Origin: Mucilaginibacter sp.
Lineage (GTDB): Bacteria; Bacteroidota; Bacteroidia; Sphingobacteriales; Sphingobacteriaceae
Direction: 5' to 3'
Length of the DNA: 64,000 bases
Assembly: GCF_028288185.1 (NCBI RefSeq)
Contig: NZ_JAQBOF010000002.1
Location: forward strand, 1 to 64,000
The notes under the pieces were generated by a model. That model was given only the letters and a program-made list of their open reading frames with translations. It did not search any database and had not been told where the DNA came from. Positions 15,436-23,901 of this stretch are shown here, piece by piece; positions within the stretch are counted from its first letter, which is position 1, and each line of letters begins with the position of its first letter. A program made the position numbers and the translations under genes.

Positions 15436-17670
15436 ATGAGAAGAATTTTATCATTAGCGATATGTATCCTAATACCCTCGCTTATGTTTGCGCAGCAATG
15501 GCAACCTAAAAAGGCGGCCTTGATGAGCAAATTTGCCAAGGATGTAAACCCTAACAGTGTATTGCCTGAATATCCGCGCCCGCAGCTAACGCGTGTTAAA
15601 TGGATGAACCTAAACGGACTATGGCAATACCAACCCGGAGCTGCTGCCGATGCTTTGCCGACAGGTAATTTGGCTTCAAACATATTGGTGCCGTTCCCGG
15701 TGGAATCTGCCTTATCGGGTGTTATGGAGCATCATGACCGTTTATGGTATCGCCGCACGTTTACCGTACCCGCAACTTGGAAAGGCGAGAATATCCTACT
15801 GCACTTTGGCGCGGTTGATTATGAAAGCGAAGTGTTTGTAAACGGCAAAAACATGGGTGTACACTCAGGCGGGTATGATCCTTTTACGTATGATATAACA
15901 TCGGCCATTAAAGCATCAGGTCCGCAAGAAATTACAGTACGGGTATTTGATCCAACCGACAATGGCGGCCAACCCCGCGGTAAACAAACGTTAAGGCCGG
16001 GCGGTATCATGTACCAATCTGTAACCGGGATCTGGCAAACAGTATGGTTAGAGCCGGTACCTGTAACCAACATCAGCGATATTAAAATAGTGCCTGATAT
16101 TGATAAGGGTGTAGTAAGGCTAACTGTTAGCAGCCAAAGCGAAGGCTCAACTGTAAGCATTACCGTAAAAGACGGTGCTAAGGTGGTTAGAACCATGACC
16201 GGGAAAACTAATACCGAGCTAAGTGTACCCGTAGCAAACGCCAAACTATGGTCGCCGGATAGCCCATTCTTATATGACCTGAATATAGCCTTAGTAAAAG
16301 GTTCAACTAAGGTTGATGCTGTTTCCAGTTATTTTGGGATGCGTAAAATATCTGTCGAAAATGATGGCGGGTATAAAAAACTATACCTGAACAATAAATT
16401 TCAATTTATGGTTGGCCCGTTAGACCAGGGTTTTTGGCCGGATGGTGGCTATACGGCACCGACAGACGCAGCTTTAAAATACGATCTGCAAAAAACCAAA
16501 GATTTTGGCTTTAACATGGTGCGTAAGCACATTAAAGTTGAGCCCTACCGCTGGTATTATTGGGCCGATAAATTAGGGTTGATGATTTGGCAGGATATGC
16601 CATCGCCAAACTCATATACCGGTCGTGCTTTCCCGCCGCCACCGGTTGATACCATGGAGTTCCGCAAGGAACTGACCAGGTTGGTACAAACGCATTGGAA
16701 CTCACCTTGTATCATCACCTGGGTTACTTTTAACGAAGGCCAGGCGCAGGGTGCGCAAAACACACCATCGCTGGTTAGGATGGTGAAAGAACTCGACCCA
16801 TCGCGTTTAGTTAATCAGGCCAGTGGTGGCAGTTGGTTCAATGCAGGCGATTATTTAGACGTACATAGTTATCCCGATCCGGACGCTTTGCCAACCACTA
16901 CACAAGTTGTAGCCAATGGTGAGTATGGTGGCATCGGTTACATTATACCGGGCCATACATGGTCACAACGTCCAACCTATATTATGATAGATAAGTTGAA
17001 AGATTATACCGATCTGTACAATTCTTACTCGCGCGACCTGGCTTACCTAAAAACCAACAGGGGTTTAAGCGCCGCAGTTTACACCGAAACGACAGATGTA
17101 GAATCTGAACTGAACGGCTTGCTTACCTATGACCGCGAGGTTGTTAAAGCGCCCGAGGCTACCATCAAAGCATCAAACGACCTGGCTATTAAAGGCAGCG
17201 TGACTTTAACAACTGTATTGCCAACATCGCAAAACTGGAAATATACTTTTGAAAAGCCCGACACGGCATGGCTTACCCCGGCGTTTAACGATGCCGCGTG
17301 GCAATCGGCTCCCGGTGGTTTTGCATCGCGTGTGCCAACTAATGTGCGCCCTAACAATACGCCAACAGGCGTTAAATCTGTTTGGGCCACCAATGATATA
17401 TGGCTGCGCCAGGAGTTTACCGCAAGCAATGTTACGGATGTTAAAAACATGGTGCTTAACATCCGTCACCAGGACGACTGCGATGTGTATATCAATGGTG
17501 TAAAAGCCGCTCATATTGCCGGCCACTCACGTAATTATACAATTGAAGATATTAACGATGCCGGTAAAAAAGCTTTTATACCAAATGGCAAAAACGTAAT
17601 TGCCATGCATTGTCATGCTAACCGTATGGGATATATTGATGCAGGTATATCGGTGATCAGTATTAAATAG
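15436..17670 (+). CDS. glycoside hydrolase family 2 protein
   Basis: 744 residues. The signal peptide ends near residue 19 (MFAQ). It has an N-terminal jelly-roll (MNLNGLWQY; HDRLWYRRTF), an immunoglobulin-like domain, and a TIM barrel with acid/base E434 in TFNEGQ and a nucleophile candidate E551 in YTETTDVE. A further C-terminal jelly-roll carbohydrate-binding region (about 610-740) includes QEFTASNV and HQDDCDVYINGV. Members are beta-galactosidases, beta-glucuronidases, beta-mannosidases and similar retaining enzymes; the linkage cannot be named here. It is probably exported. It converges on the GH8 gene across a shared terminator. Confidence 0.92.
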   Translation: MRRILSLAICILIPSLMFAQQWQPKKAALMSKFAKDVNPNSVLPEYPRPQLTRVKWMNLNGLWQYQPGAAADALPTGNLASNILVPFPVESALSGVMEHHDRLWYRRTFTVPATWKGENILLHFGAVDYESEVFVNGKNMGVHSGGYDPFTYDITSAIKASGPQEITVRVFDPTDNGGQPRGKQTLRPGGIMYQSVTGIWQTVWLEPVPVTNISDIKIVPDIDKGVVRLTVSSQSEGSTVSITVKDGAKVVRTMTGKTNTELSVPVANAKLWSPDSPFLYDLNIALVKGSTKVDAVSSYFGMRKISVENDGGYKKLYLNNKFQFMVGPLDQGFWPDGGYTAPTDAALKYDLQKTKDFGFNMVRKHIKVEPYRWYYWADKLGLMIWQDMPSPNSYTGRAFPPPPVDTMEFRKELTRLVQTHWNSPCIITWVTFNEGQAQGAQNTPSLVRMVKELDPSRLVNQASGGSWFNAGDYLDVHSYPDPDALPTTTQVVANGEYGGIGYIIPGHTWSQRPTYIMIDKLKDYTDLYNSYSRDLAYLKTNRGLSAAVYTETTDVESELNGLLTYDREVVKAPEATIKASNDLAIKGSVTLTTVLPTSQNWKYTFEKPDTAWLTPAFNDAAWQSAPGGFASRVPTNVRPNNTPTGVKSVWATNDIWLRQEFTASNVTDVKNMVLNIRHQDDCDVYINGVKAAHIAGHSRNYTIEDINDAGKKAFIPNGKNVIAMHCHANRMGYIDAGISVISIK

Positions 17671-17686
17671 ATCAACACCTATCATT

Positions 17687-17727
17687 AAAGCGGTTATTGT
17701 TCCTGACGGGATAATAGCCGCTTTTTA
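17687..17727. terminator. bidirectional terminator between GH2 and GH8 genes
   Basis: AAAGCGGTTATT (17687-17698) pairs with AATAGCCGCTTT (17713-17724), with one G-U pair and a 14-nt loop. T-runs follow on the plus strand, and A-runs precede it so that it also works leftward. It overlaps the first bases of the GH8 stop region. Confidence 0.75.
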
Positions 17728-18951
17728 TTGCCAGTAATTGCCGGATAGTATGATCATGTTCAGCAGTTTGATACTGTTATCATAATAGTCATAATCCTTT
17801 AGCTTAAAGCCAATCAAATAATCCCAAACGCGATTTAGCCATACCTGGTTCTTACCATCAACCATTGCCGAAACGGCAAACGGCGCTACAAAACTCAAGG
17901 CCTCGAAATATCGCCCTTTAATATCGTTGCCCGCTAAGGTATAACCGGCAGAAATGTTGTAGGTGTTATTATTAGTAGTCTCTCGTATCCATGAGTTTAT
18001 TTTGACAACGATATTTTTTGAACGTTTATCGCCGGTCATTAAATAGTCTATAGCTATGCGCCAGGGCACACGGCAGGCGTTGTAATTATATTGACCGTCA
18101 TACTTATCTTCCAAAAAATATGGGTTGGCGGGTTTGGGGTTTTTATTTAGGTTGATGATAAAATCGGGCAGCAGCCCTGCATCCGGACTGTAATTGGTTT
18201 GCATACTATCAAATAACCGATAGCATGCATTAACAACCTTCCCCCATCTCCCATCTTTAACAACTTGTTGAAATGCTTTAAAATGAGCCGGCATAAAATC
18301 AGATGATCGCATGGCAAAATAATCTTTGCTTTCTTCTTCCACGCCATCACTTAACAAAACCGACCACGTTTTATGATTGATCTCGTATTGCATAATGGCA
18401 TTGATCATGGCTTTAGCTTCCTGTACATAATTAATTGCGCCATTATTACCCCATTGTTTGGCTGCCAGTAGCAGGGAATAAGCAATATCCATATCACCAT
18501 CCGTAGCGGATGTTTTATCCAGATCAGCCCCGTTGGTTTTTTGCGCCCAAGCCATTAGGTATTTACTGCGATGGCTGGGGTGGGCCCGGTAATAGCGGAA
18601 TAAATTATCGTAGGTAGTTTTAGCATTTGCATCATGCCCGGCCATTAACGCGGTTATTATCATCCCATAACCTTGCCCCTCTGATACGCATTGCTTGCCG
18701 CCCTTGCCCTCAAACCAAACATAGCATTGGGGTTTTCCGGGTACGTTTTTTATAAAGCGGGTTTTCCATTGTGCGTAAAAGCCTCGTACGGTATTATCCA
18801 GTTGTGCCTGGGTGATGTGATTTGGCTTGATAATCCCCGCAAAATAACGGGCATACTGCGGAAACGGCTTGACTGTTTGTTGGGCTGATACCGCTAACGG
18901 GCAGCAAATTAGCAATATAAATAATAGAATAAATTGATACCTGCGCCGCAT
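17725..18951 (-). CDS. glycoside hydrolase family 8 protein
   Basis: 408 residues. The signal peptide ends at VSAQ (residue 24). The (alpha/alpha)6 barrel of GH8 is clear: CVSEGQGYGM with the general acid E91, TSATDGDMDIAYSLLLA with D151/D153, then YNACRVPWRIAIDYL near residue 290. GH8 enzymes are inverting endoglucanases, chitosanases, licheninases or reducing-end xylanases. No bcs cellulose synthesis genes are adjacent, so a degradative role is more likely than a BcsZ role. A perfect TAnnTTTG box lies 11 nt upstream on the same strand. Confidence 0.93.
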   Translation of the reverse strand: MRRRYQFILLFILLICCPLAVSAQQTVKPFPQYARYFAGIIKPNHITQAQLDNTVRGFYAQWKTRFIKNVPGKPQCYVWFEGKGGKQCVSEGQGYGMIITALMAGHDANAKTTYDNLFRYYRAHPSHRSKYLMAWAQKTNGADLDKTSATDGDMDIAYSLLLAAKQWGNNGAINYVQEAKAMINAIMQYEINHKTWSVLLSDGVEEESKDYFAMRSSDFMPAHFKAFQQVVKDGRWGKVVNACYRLFDSMQTNYSPDAGLLPDFIINLNKNPKPANPYFLEDKYDGQYNYNACRVPWRIAIDYLMTGDKRSKNIVVKINSWIRETTNNNTYNISAGYTLAGNDIKGRYFEALSFVAPFAVSAMVDGKNQVWLNRVWDYLIGFKLKDYDYYDNSIKLLNMIILSGNYWQ

Positions 18952-18962
18952 TTTTAAAAGTA

Positions 18963-18970
18963 CAAACTTA
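18963..18970 (-). promoter_or_regulatory. -7 box for the GH8 gene
   Basis: Minus-strand TAAGTTTG matches TAnnTTTG exactly, 11 nt before the ATG, which implies a very short leader. Just upstream is a small inverted repeat, GTGGG...CCCAC (about 18978-18997). No -33 TTG is seen at the expected distance. Confidence 0.4.
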
Positions 18971-19102
18971 ATTTATAGTGGGGCATAATTTCCCACTTAT
19001 TACAGCTTAAATCAACAGTGCTATCCATACAGCCCTCGGTTTTTGAACTTAATTTACCATTGGTGCTGTATTTGTTTAAGCTATTACATTAACTGATGAA
19101 GC

Positions 19103-19291
19103 ATGAAAAGGAAACTATCTTTCTCTATAGCATGGGCCATATTTATAATAGTTGCCATAACACTAGTTGTATTAAATTTTATGGGTGATGACCAGGCCAG
19201 GAACCTGTTTGCAGGTATTGTATTGGCCGTATGCGCGGTTTTATTTGTAGGTGCCGTATTGTTGCATGGCCTTACAGATAGAATTGGTTAA
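19103..19291 (+). CDS. small two-helix membrane protein A
   Basis: 62 residues. Positively charged start MKRK, membrane helix about residues 8-28, a short polar link GDDQARNLF, second helix about 36-55, then a tail GLTDRIG. It aligns with the next gene, most clearly in A/SRNL(F/Y)xGI/LxL...LF and the ending TDR/VDR, so the two are tandem paralogues. It ends before a 12-bp hairpin at 19294-19323. I recognise no known family. The high content of Ile/Val/Leu in regular segments and the presence of a paralogue support a real gene. Confidence 0.6.
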   Translation: MKRKLSFSIAWAIFIIVAITLVVLNFMGDDQARNLFAGIVLAVCAVLFVGAVLLHGLTDRIG

Positions 19292-19293
19292 AA

Positions 19294-19323
19294 CCAAATT
19301 GTAACATATCCGTTACAATTGGG
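19294..19323 (+). terminator. hairpin after small membrane protein A
   Basis: CCAAATTGTAAC (19294-19305) pairs with GTTACAATTGGG (19312-19323) with one mismatch and a 6-nt loop. There is no T-run after it, so it may be an RNA processing or stability structure rather than a terminator. Confidence 0.45.
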
Positions 19324-19444
19324 CCCTTAATTGGGAACACAATTCCACATATTACCCCCCATTAGCTGACTATCCACTATAAATTGCATTGGCGTAGCGT
19401 TTGTATTAGTTAGAACACTTAATATAATACAGAATAGTACAGAC

Positions 19445-19630
19445 ATGGAAATAAAATATTCAACCATCACCACCATAATTACAGTTTGCTTAGTAATATT
19501 AACATTGGGTGTAATAACCACAATGAATAATAACACAAGCCGAAATCTTTACGAAGGCTTAATACTGTTGGCATGTTTAGCCCTATTTACAGTTACGGTT
19601 ATTAGGTTCGGATCTGTAGACAGAGCATAA
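19445..19630 (+). CDS. small two-helix membrane protein B
   Basis: 61 residues. The first helix is about residues 7-27 (threonine/isoleucine-rich), the polar link NNNTSRNLYEG follows, then the second helix at about 35-53, ending GSVDRA. It is a paralogue of the protein encoded at 19103, sharing the central RNL motif, helix spacing and C-terminal DR. There are 153 nt between the two genes, and B has its own terminator at 19655. Function unknown. A duplication that kept both length and topology suggests selection. Confidence 0.6.
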   Translation: MEIKYSTITTIITVCLVILTLGVITTMNNNTSRNLYEGLILLACLALFTVTVIRFGSVDRA

Positions 19631-19654
19631 GTATTTTAATACCCCTATATGTGA

Positions 19655-19688
19655 GGGCTTGAGGGTGTTTATTCTCAGGCCTTTTTTG
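19655..19688 (+). terminator. terminator after small membrane protein B
   Basis: GGGCTTGAG (about 19655-19663) pairs with CTCAGGCC (19674-19681) with a G-U pair and a small bulge, followed by TTTTTT. It lies about 25 nt after the stop codon. Confidence 0.6.
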
Positions 19689-19746
19689 TTGTTATAGTTT
19701 TGATTGCTTGGGTTATATTCCCCATCTTTATACAAACCCAATCATA

Positions 19747-20199
19747 ATGAAAAGTGTATTTAACCCCGCTGATGTTACCGAACTAACCACCCGAATAAAC
19801 AAACTAACAGCAGATACCAAACCCCAATGGGGAAAAATGAACGTGGCACAAATGCTGGCCCATTGCAACGTAAGCTATGAAATGGCCTATACCGATAAGC
19901 ACCCTAAACCTAACCCTTTTATGAAATTTATTTTAAAGGCATTGGTGAAGAAAAAAGTAGTTGGCCCTGATCCCTATAAACACAATAATCCTACTGCTCC
20001 AGCTTTTTTAATTAAGGATGACCGCGATTTCGAAGCGGAAAAAGAGCGGCTAATAGCTCACATTAATCAAACACTTGATCTTGGCGAGGCACATTTTGAT
20101 AAAAAAGAATCGCATTCGTTTGGTGTATTAACTAAAGGCGAGTGGGACACCATGTTTTATAAACACCTGGATCATCACTTGGGACAGTTTGGGGTATAA
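19747..20199 (+). CDS. DUF1569 family protein
   Basis: 150 residues from the ATG at 19747 (MKSVFNPADVTELTTRI); an upstream TTG at 19708 is less likely. It matches the DUF1569 family, DinB-like four-helix proteins, with WGKMNVAQMLAHCNVSYEMAY near the N-terminus and FYKHLDHHLGQFG at the C-terminus. The His in LAHCN and in HLDHH fit the metal-ligand pattern of DinB folds. Function unknown. Possibly a thiol-dependent or metal-dependent transferase by analogy, but this is not shown. Confidence 0.8.
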   Translation: MKSVFNPADVTELTTRINKLTADTKPQWGKMNVAQMLAHCNVSYEMAYTDKHPKPNPFMKFILKALVKKKVVGPDPYKHNNPTAPAFLIKDDRDFEAEKERLIAHINQTLDLGEAHFDKKESHSFGVLTKGEWDTMFYKHLDHHLGQFGV

Positions 20200-20209
20200 A
20201 AGGGTTTTC

Positions 20210-20374
20210 TTAAAATCCTGTATCCGCGTTTACCAGGTCCTCATCTGTCAGGCCATCAATGGTAACATGCTGGGTGCGGCCGGCGATAGACTTTATACGG
20301 CCCACTTTATCAAAGCTTTCATAATGATCATAATATTTAATAACAATATTACCTATAGATTTTAGCTTTCCGTT
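20210..20374 (-). pseudogene. C-terminal stump of a gene cut off at a MITE-like element
   Basis: On the minus strand, 55 sense codons run open into a TAA at 20210. They contain protein-like sequence such as NGKLKSIGNIVIKYYDHY and, later, GRIKSIAGRTQHVTIDGLTDEDL. The GKLKSIG...GRIKSIAG pattern looks like two units of a short repeat. Upstream (rightward) the frame meets the left end of element copy 2 at about 20375 and stops at 20384. There is no start codon. The missing 5' part is not visible on the far side of the element. I do not recognise the parent gene. Confidence 0.55.
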
Positions 20375-20842
20375 AAAGGCCTGTTACTTTTTCCTTAGAT
20401 GAAAAAGCAACAAAAAACTAAGCGTAGCGACCTCATGAACACCTATAAAACAAACAATAGGTGAATAAATCAAGTCAGACGAGAGGCTTCTTTTCGCTCG
20501 AGGCCTTTGCACGGCAAAGCAGGTAAAACCACGGGCGGCATAATTTTGCTCCAACTCGCACAGGCCATTGTCCGGGCAAAAAGACGCTACGCCCTTCCAA
20601 CCGCACAGCCCAACAAGTTTAACCTGCTTTCACCCGAAGCTTTTTGTCTGACACTTCGTATATAACCTGCATTTAGTTATTTAATGAGAGTAAAAAAGAG
20701 CGTTGGCCCGTCAGCCCACGCGGCCGGAAGTATGGCCTGCGCGATGGCAGCGATTGGGCTGACTTGATTTTTTGGTTCCTTTTGTATCAAGACAAAAGGA
20801 ACAGCCCTAGCGGCAATTGAGCGCTACCAAGCGATAGGTAGC
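20375..20842. mobile_element. MITE-like element, copy 2
   Basis: A second copy of the element at 9979, same orientation. The left end starts GGCCTGTTACTTTTTCCTTAG. The right end contains TGACTTGATTTTTTGG (from 20760), then a hairpin GTTCCTTTTG with CAAAAGGAAC, compensating the GTTAC/GTAAC pair of copy 1 with matched changes on both arms. A segment of about 50 nt at roughly 20417-20469, between the left hairpin and ATCAAGTCAG, is absent from copy 1. The internal region shares CACGGGC(T/G)GC, GAAGCTTTT and CTGACACTT landmarks with copy 1. Non-coding. Confidence 0.65.
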
Positions 20843-20922
20843 GAATTACAAATAACAGCCATGAGCGTCACCAAGCTGCTAATAACGCACATCTTATAAA
20901 GAGAGCTTAACACTCTTTTTTG

Positions 20923-20930
20923 TACATTTG
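20923..20930 (+). promoter_or_regulatory. perfect -7 box directly before hisS
   Basis: TACATTTG matches TAnnTTTG exactly and ends only 4 nt before the ATG at 20935. If used, the transcript would begin at about the start codon (leaderless or nearly so). No clear -33 TTG is present. Confidence 0.4.
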
Positions 20931-20934
20931 CCAC

Positions 20935-22488
20935 ATGGCCGCTATAAAACCATCCGTACCTAAAGGAACCCGCGACTTTTCGCCTGCCGAAATGGTAAAA
21001 CGCAATTTTATTTTTGATACCATTAAAGGCGTTTTCCGCAAGTTTGGTTATCAGCAAATAGAAACTCCGTCAATGGAGAACCTGTCTACCTTAACCGGTA
21101 AGTATGGTGATGAGGGAGATAAATTGATGTTTAAGATACTTAACAATGGCGACCTTATAAATTCAAAATTATATAATGGTCTTGGCGAATTATTTAATGT
21201 ATTAGTTCCGAAGGGGTTGAAGCCATCTATAGACGAAGTAAAAGAGAATGAACCTTGGCACAAGGGCAAAGACACAAAAGTAGTTTGGGAGGTTCCTGAT
21301 GCTCATTCTCTTAATGAAGCATTTCAAAGAGTATCTGAATCAGAGAGTGAACGAGAATTGTATAAAAAATCGAATCAAGATTTAATCAGTGCTGTTTCAG
21401 AAAAAGCCCTACGCTACGACCTCACCGTTCCTTTTGCCCGTTACGTAGTGCAACACCAAAACGAAATTACTTTTCCTTTTAAACGTTTCCAGGTGCAGCC
21501 GGTTTGGCGTGCAGATAGACCACAAAGGGGCCGCTATCGCGAATTTTTTCAGTGCGATGCTGATGTGGTGGGCTCTGATTCTTTATTAAATGAGGCCGAA
21601 TTTATATTGATCTATGACGAAGCTTTAAGCGCCCTGGGCTTAAAAGATTTTACAGTAAAAATAAATAATAGAAAAATTCTATCAGGCATAGCCGAAGTTA
21701 TAGGAAAAATCGATAACATAATTGACCTTACTGTAGCCATTGATAAACTGGATAAAATTGGCCTGGATGGTGTTATAAAAGAGTTACTGGAAAGGGGTTT
21801 TACTATTGAAGATATTGAGCGGCTTAAACCAGTAATTTTACTGGAAGGCACCAATTCTGTAAAGCTGCAAAGTTTGCGTGCGGCACTTGCCGGATCTGTA
21901 ATTGGACAAACGGGTTGCGATGAAATAGAAGAAGTACTGAACTACGTAGATAATTTTAAACTGCAAAACGCGGCTATAGAACTTGACATTACCTTGGCCC
22001 GCGGACTAAACTATTATACCGGTGCTATCTTCGAAGTTAAAACCAACGAGGTTGCCATAGGCAGCATTGGTGGTGGTGGAAGATATGATGACCTGACGGG
22101 CATGTTCGGTTTAAAAGGATTAACCGGCGCTGGCATATCTTTTGGTGCCGACCGTATTTATGATGTAATGGAAGAGCTAAACCTTTTCCCGGCTGATGCT
22201 AACCAAAGCACACAAGTTTTAATATGTTGTTTTGATAAAGATGGCGAGCTATACGGGCTGCCGTTACTACAACAACTACGCGATAACAACATTAACACCG
22301 AGTTATACCCCGCAGGCGCCAAGATCAAAAAACAGCTGGATTATGCCAACAATAAAAACATCCCTTACACGGTAGTTATCGGCAGTGACGAAATGCAAAG
22401 CGGCTTACTTACTTTTAAAGACATGGCATCAGGCTTGCAGGAGAAGTTAACGGTGAAAGAGATTGTGGTGAAATTGACAAGTTTGTAA
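20935..22488 (+). CDS. hisS: histidyl-tRNA synthetase with an extra internal insertion
   Basis: 517 residues from the ATG at 20935; the TTG at 20920 lies inside the promoter box. Class II motifs are present: PKGTRDFSP at the N-terminus, motif 2 in FQVQPVWRADRPQRGRYREFFQCD, HisA motif LARGLNYYTG, and motif 3 in GAGISFGADRI. A C-terminal anticodon-binding domain follows (about 420-517). It charges tRNA-His. It is longer than the roughly 420-460 residues usual for bacterial HisRS. The extra residues lie at about 74-150, between DEGDKLMFKILNNGD and SEKALRYDLTVPFARY, where relatives have a short linker. The frame is intact across it, and all catalytic motifs are kept. Confidence 0.96.
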   Translation: MAAIKPSVPKGTRDFSPAEMVKRNFIFDTIKGVFRKFGYQQIETPSMENLSTLTGKYGDEGDKLMFKILNNGDLINSKLYNGLGELFNVLVPKGLKPSIDEVKENEPWHKGKDTKVVWEVPDAHSLNEAFQRVSESESERELYKKSNQDLISAVSEKALRYDLTVPFARYVVQHQNEITFPFKRFQVQPVWRADRPQRGRYREFFQCDADVVGSDSLLNEAEFILIYDEALSALGLKDFTVKINNRKILSGIAEVIGKIDNIIDLTVAIDKLDKIGLDGVIKELLERGFTIEDIERLKPVILLEGTNSVKLQSLRAALAGSVIGQTGCDEIEEVLNYVDNFKLQNAAIELDITLARGLNYYTGAIFEVKTNEVAIGSIGGGGRYDDLTGMFGLKGLTGAGISFGADRIYDVMEELNLFPADANQSTQVLICCFDKDGELYGLPLLQQLRDNNINTELYPAGAKIKKQLDYANNKNIPYTVVIGSDEMQSGLLTFKDMASGLQEKLTVKEIVVKLTSL

Positions 22489-22585
22489 TTCTCCACGCGA
22501 ACGAGGAACGAGTGTGGCAATCTCTACACTCACAAATTCGCAATCTGTCGTGTAGAGATTGCCCCGCTATCGCTCGCAGTGACGT
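22489..22585. repeat. REP-like palindromic repeat after hisS
   Basis: GGCAATCTCTACAC (22516-22529) pairs perfectly with GTGTAGAGATTGCC (22550-22563), flanked by AACGAGGAACGAG on the left and CGCTATCGCTCGCAGTGACG on the right. This matches the general look of dispersed Bacteroidota repeats of the CGTCATTGCGAGGAACGAAG type. It lies between two convergent genes and may also stop transcription. Confidence 0.6.
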
Positions 22586-22599
22586 GGTGGTAATGGGGT

Positions 22600-23799
22600 C
22601 TATATCAAATCCAGCCCCGCAAAATTCTTATTCAATACCTGTGCGTTGCTTACATCCAGCCATTTATCCAATAGGTTCGCATAAATATCTCTGAAGTCTA
22701 CCTGGTATTTTAAGTCGCCATTATCCAGTGTGGTTAAATCAGGCGAATCATTGAAAATACCAGCTTTTTTCAACTTACCGCCAAACATAAATACATTGTT
22801 TGCTGTACCATGGTCGGTACCGTTGCTGGCGTTTTGCTCAACGCGGCGGCCAAACTCAGAGAAAGTCATCACCAGGGTATCATCCAGTTTACCGGTAGCT
22901 TTCAGATCTTTAATAAACGCTGCTACGGCATCGCCATAAATTTTTAACTGACGGCCCTGTTGTCCTTGCTGACCAACGTGTGTATCAAATCCGCTTAGCG
23001 ATACATAATAAACACGGGTGTCTAAACCAGAGTTAATAAATTTAGATACATTCTTTAACTGGTAACCTAAGCCTGTGTTTGGATAGGTAGCAGTTACATT
23101 ATAGGTTTTTGATGTTTTCTGTATATAATCAGCTGATGAATAAGTTTCGATCATGGTTTTATACAGGTAACCTAAATTATCCTCGTTCAAATTAGTACTG
23201 CTATGATCATGCACCAGGTCCTTAAAGAATGGCTCGCGCGTAGTCTGGAACAGTTTGTTAGGGTCCTGTACAGCAATTCCTTTCATCTTAGCACCTTTCA
23301 TGGCTAATGATAATGTATCATCAACCTCTATAGCCGTATATGGGTTTTGACAAGTCTGGCAGTTGGAATCCAGGTAACGGCCAATCCAGCCGGTGCTTAA
23401 AAACTGGTTCGCATCACTACCTGTTTGCCAGATATCCATCGACCGGAAATGCGACCTATCCGGATTTGGATAACCTACTGAGTTAATGATATTCATCCAT
23501 CCCTGGTCGTAAATTTCTTTCAGGGCCGATAAGTTAGGATTAAGCCCCTGCATATCGTTAAGCGTTACTATATCGGGCTTGTTAATAGCTATGGTTTTAC
23601 GCTTTTGATAATAAATATCGTTACCGTAAGGGATGACGGTATTTAAACCATCATTACCGCCCGAAAGCTGTATAATAACCAGGTTTTTATGCCCGGTTAA
23701 ATCGCCTTTTGCCATTGCTTCCAACGGCTTTAAAAATGCAGGCACCATAAAGGCTCCTGATATTAATGCGGTGTTTTTTAAAAAATCTCTGCGTTCCAT
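22600..23799 (-). CDS. DUF1501 family protein (exported)
   Basis: 399 residues. The N-terminus MERRDFLKNTALISGAF is a twin-arginine-type signal. The DUF1501 core shows IQLSGGNDGLNTVIPY, then SLSGFDTHVGQQ and FSEFGRRVEQNASNGTDHGTANN, with metal-ligand-like Asp/His residues related to the alkaline-phosphatase/sulfatase fold. DUF1501 proteins are commonly paired with DUF1800 proteins and are of unknown function. It is last in the leftward order DUF1800 - DUF1800 - DUF1501. Confidence 0.9.
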   Translation of the reverse strand: MERRDFLKNTALISGAFMVPAFLKPLEAMAKGDLTGHKNLVIIQLSGGNDGLNTVIPYGNDIYYQKRKTIAINKPDIVTLNDMQGLNPNLSALKEIYDQGWMNIINSVGYPNPDRSHFRSMDIWQTGSDANQFLSTGWIGRYLDSNCQTCQNPYTAIEVDDTLSLAMKGAKMKGIAVQDPNKLFQTTREPFFKDLVHDHSSTNLNEDNLGYLYKTMIETYSSADYIQKTSKTYNVTATYPNTGLGYQLKNVSKFINSGLDTRVYYVSLSGFDTHVGQQGQQGRQLKIYGDAVAAFIKDLKATGKLDDTLVMTFSEFGRRVEQNASNGTDHGTANNVFMFGGKLKKAGIFNDSPDLTTLDNGDLKYQVDFRDIYANLLDKWLDVSNAQVLNKNFAGLDLI

Positions 23800-23819
23800 A
23801 ACTTTTTAATTATTGAATT

Positions 23820-23895
23820 AGTGATTGAGTGAATATCACTCTTTTACTATTTCTACTCAAATTTTCATTGTCCATTTAATATTCACTCAATCACT
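23820..23895. repeat. spaced inverted repeat in DUF1800-DUF1501 spacer
   Basis: AGTGATTGAGTGAATAT (23820-23836) and its exact reverse complement (23879-23895) flank a 42-nt AT-rich loop. There is no T-run. It sits within an operon spacer of about 100 nt. Confidence 0.6.
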
Positions 23896-23901
23896 CATTG
23901 A

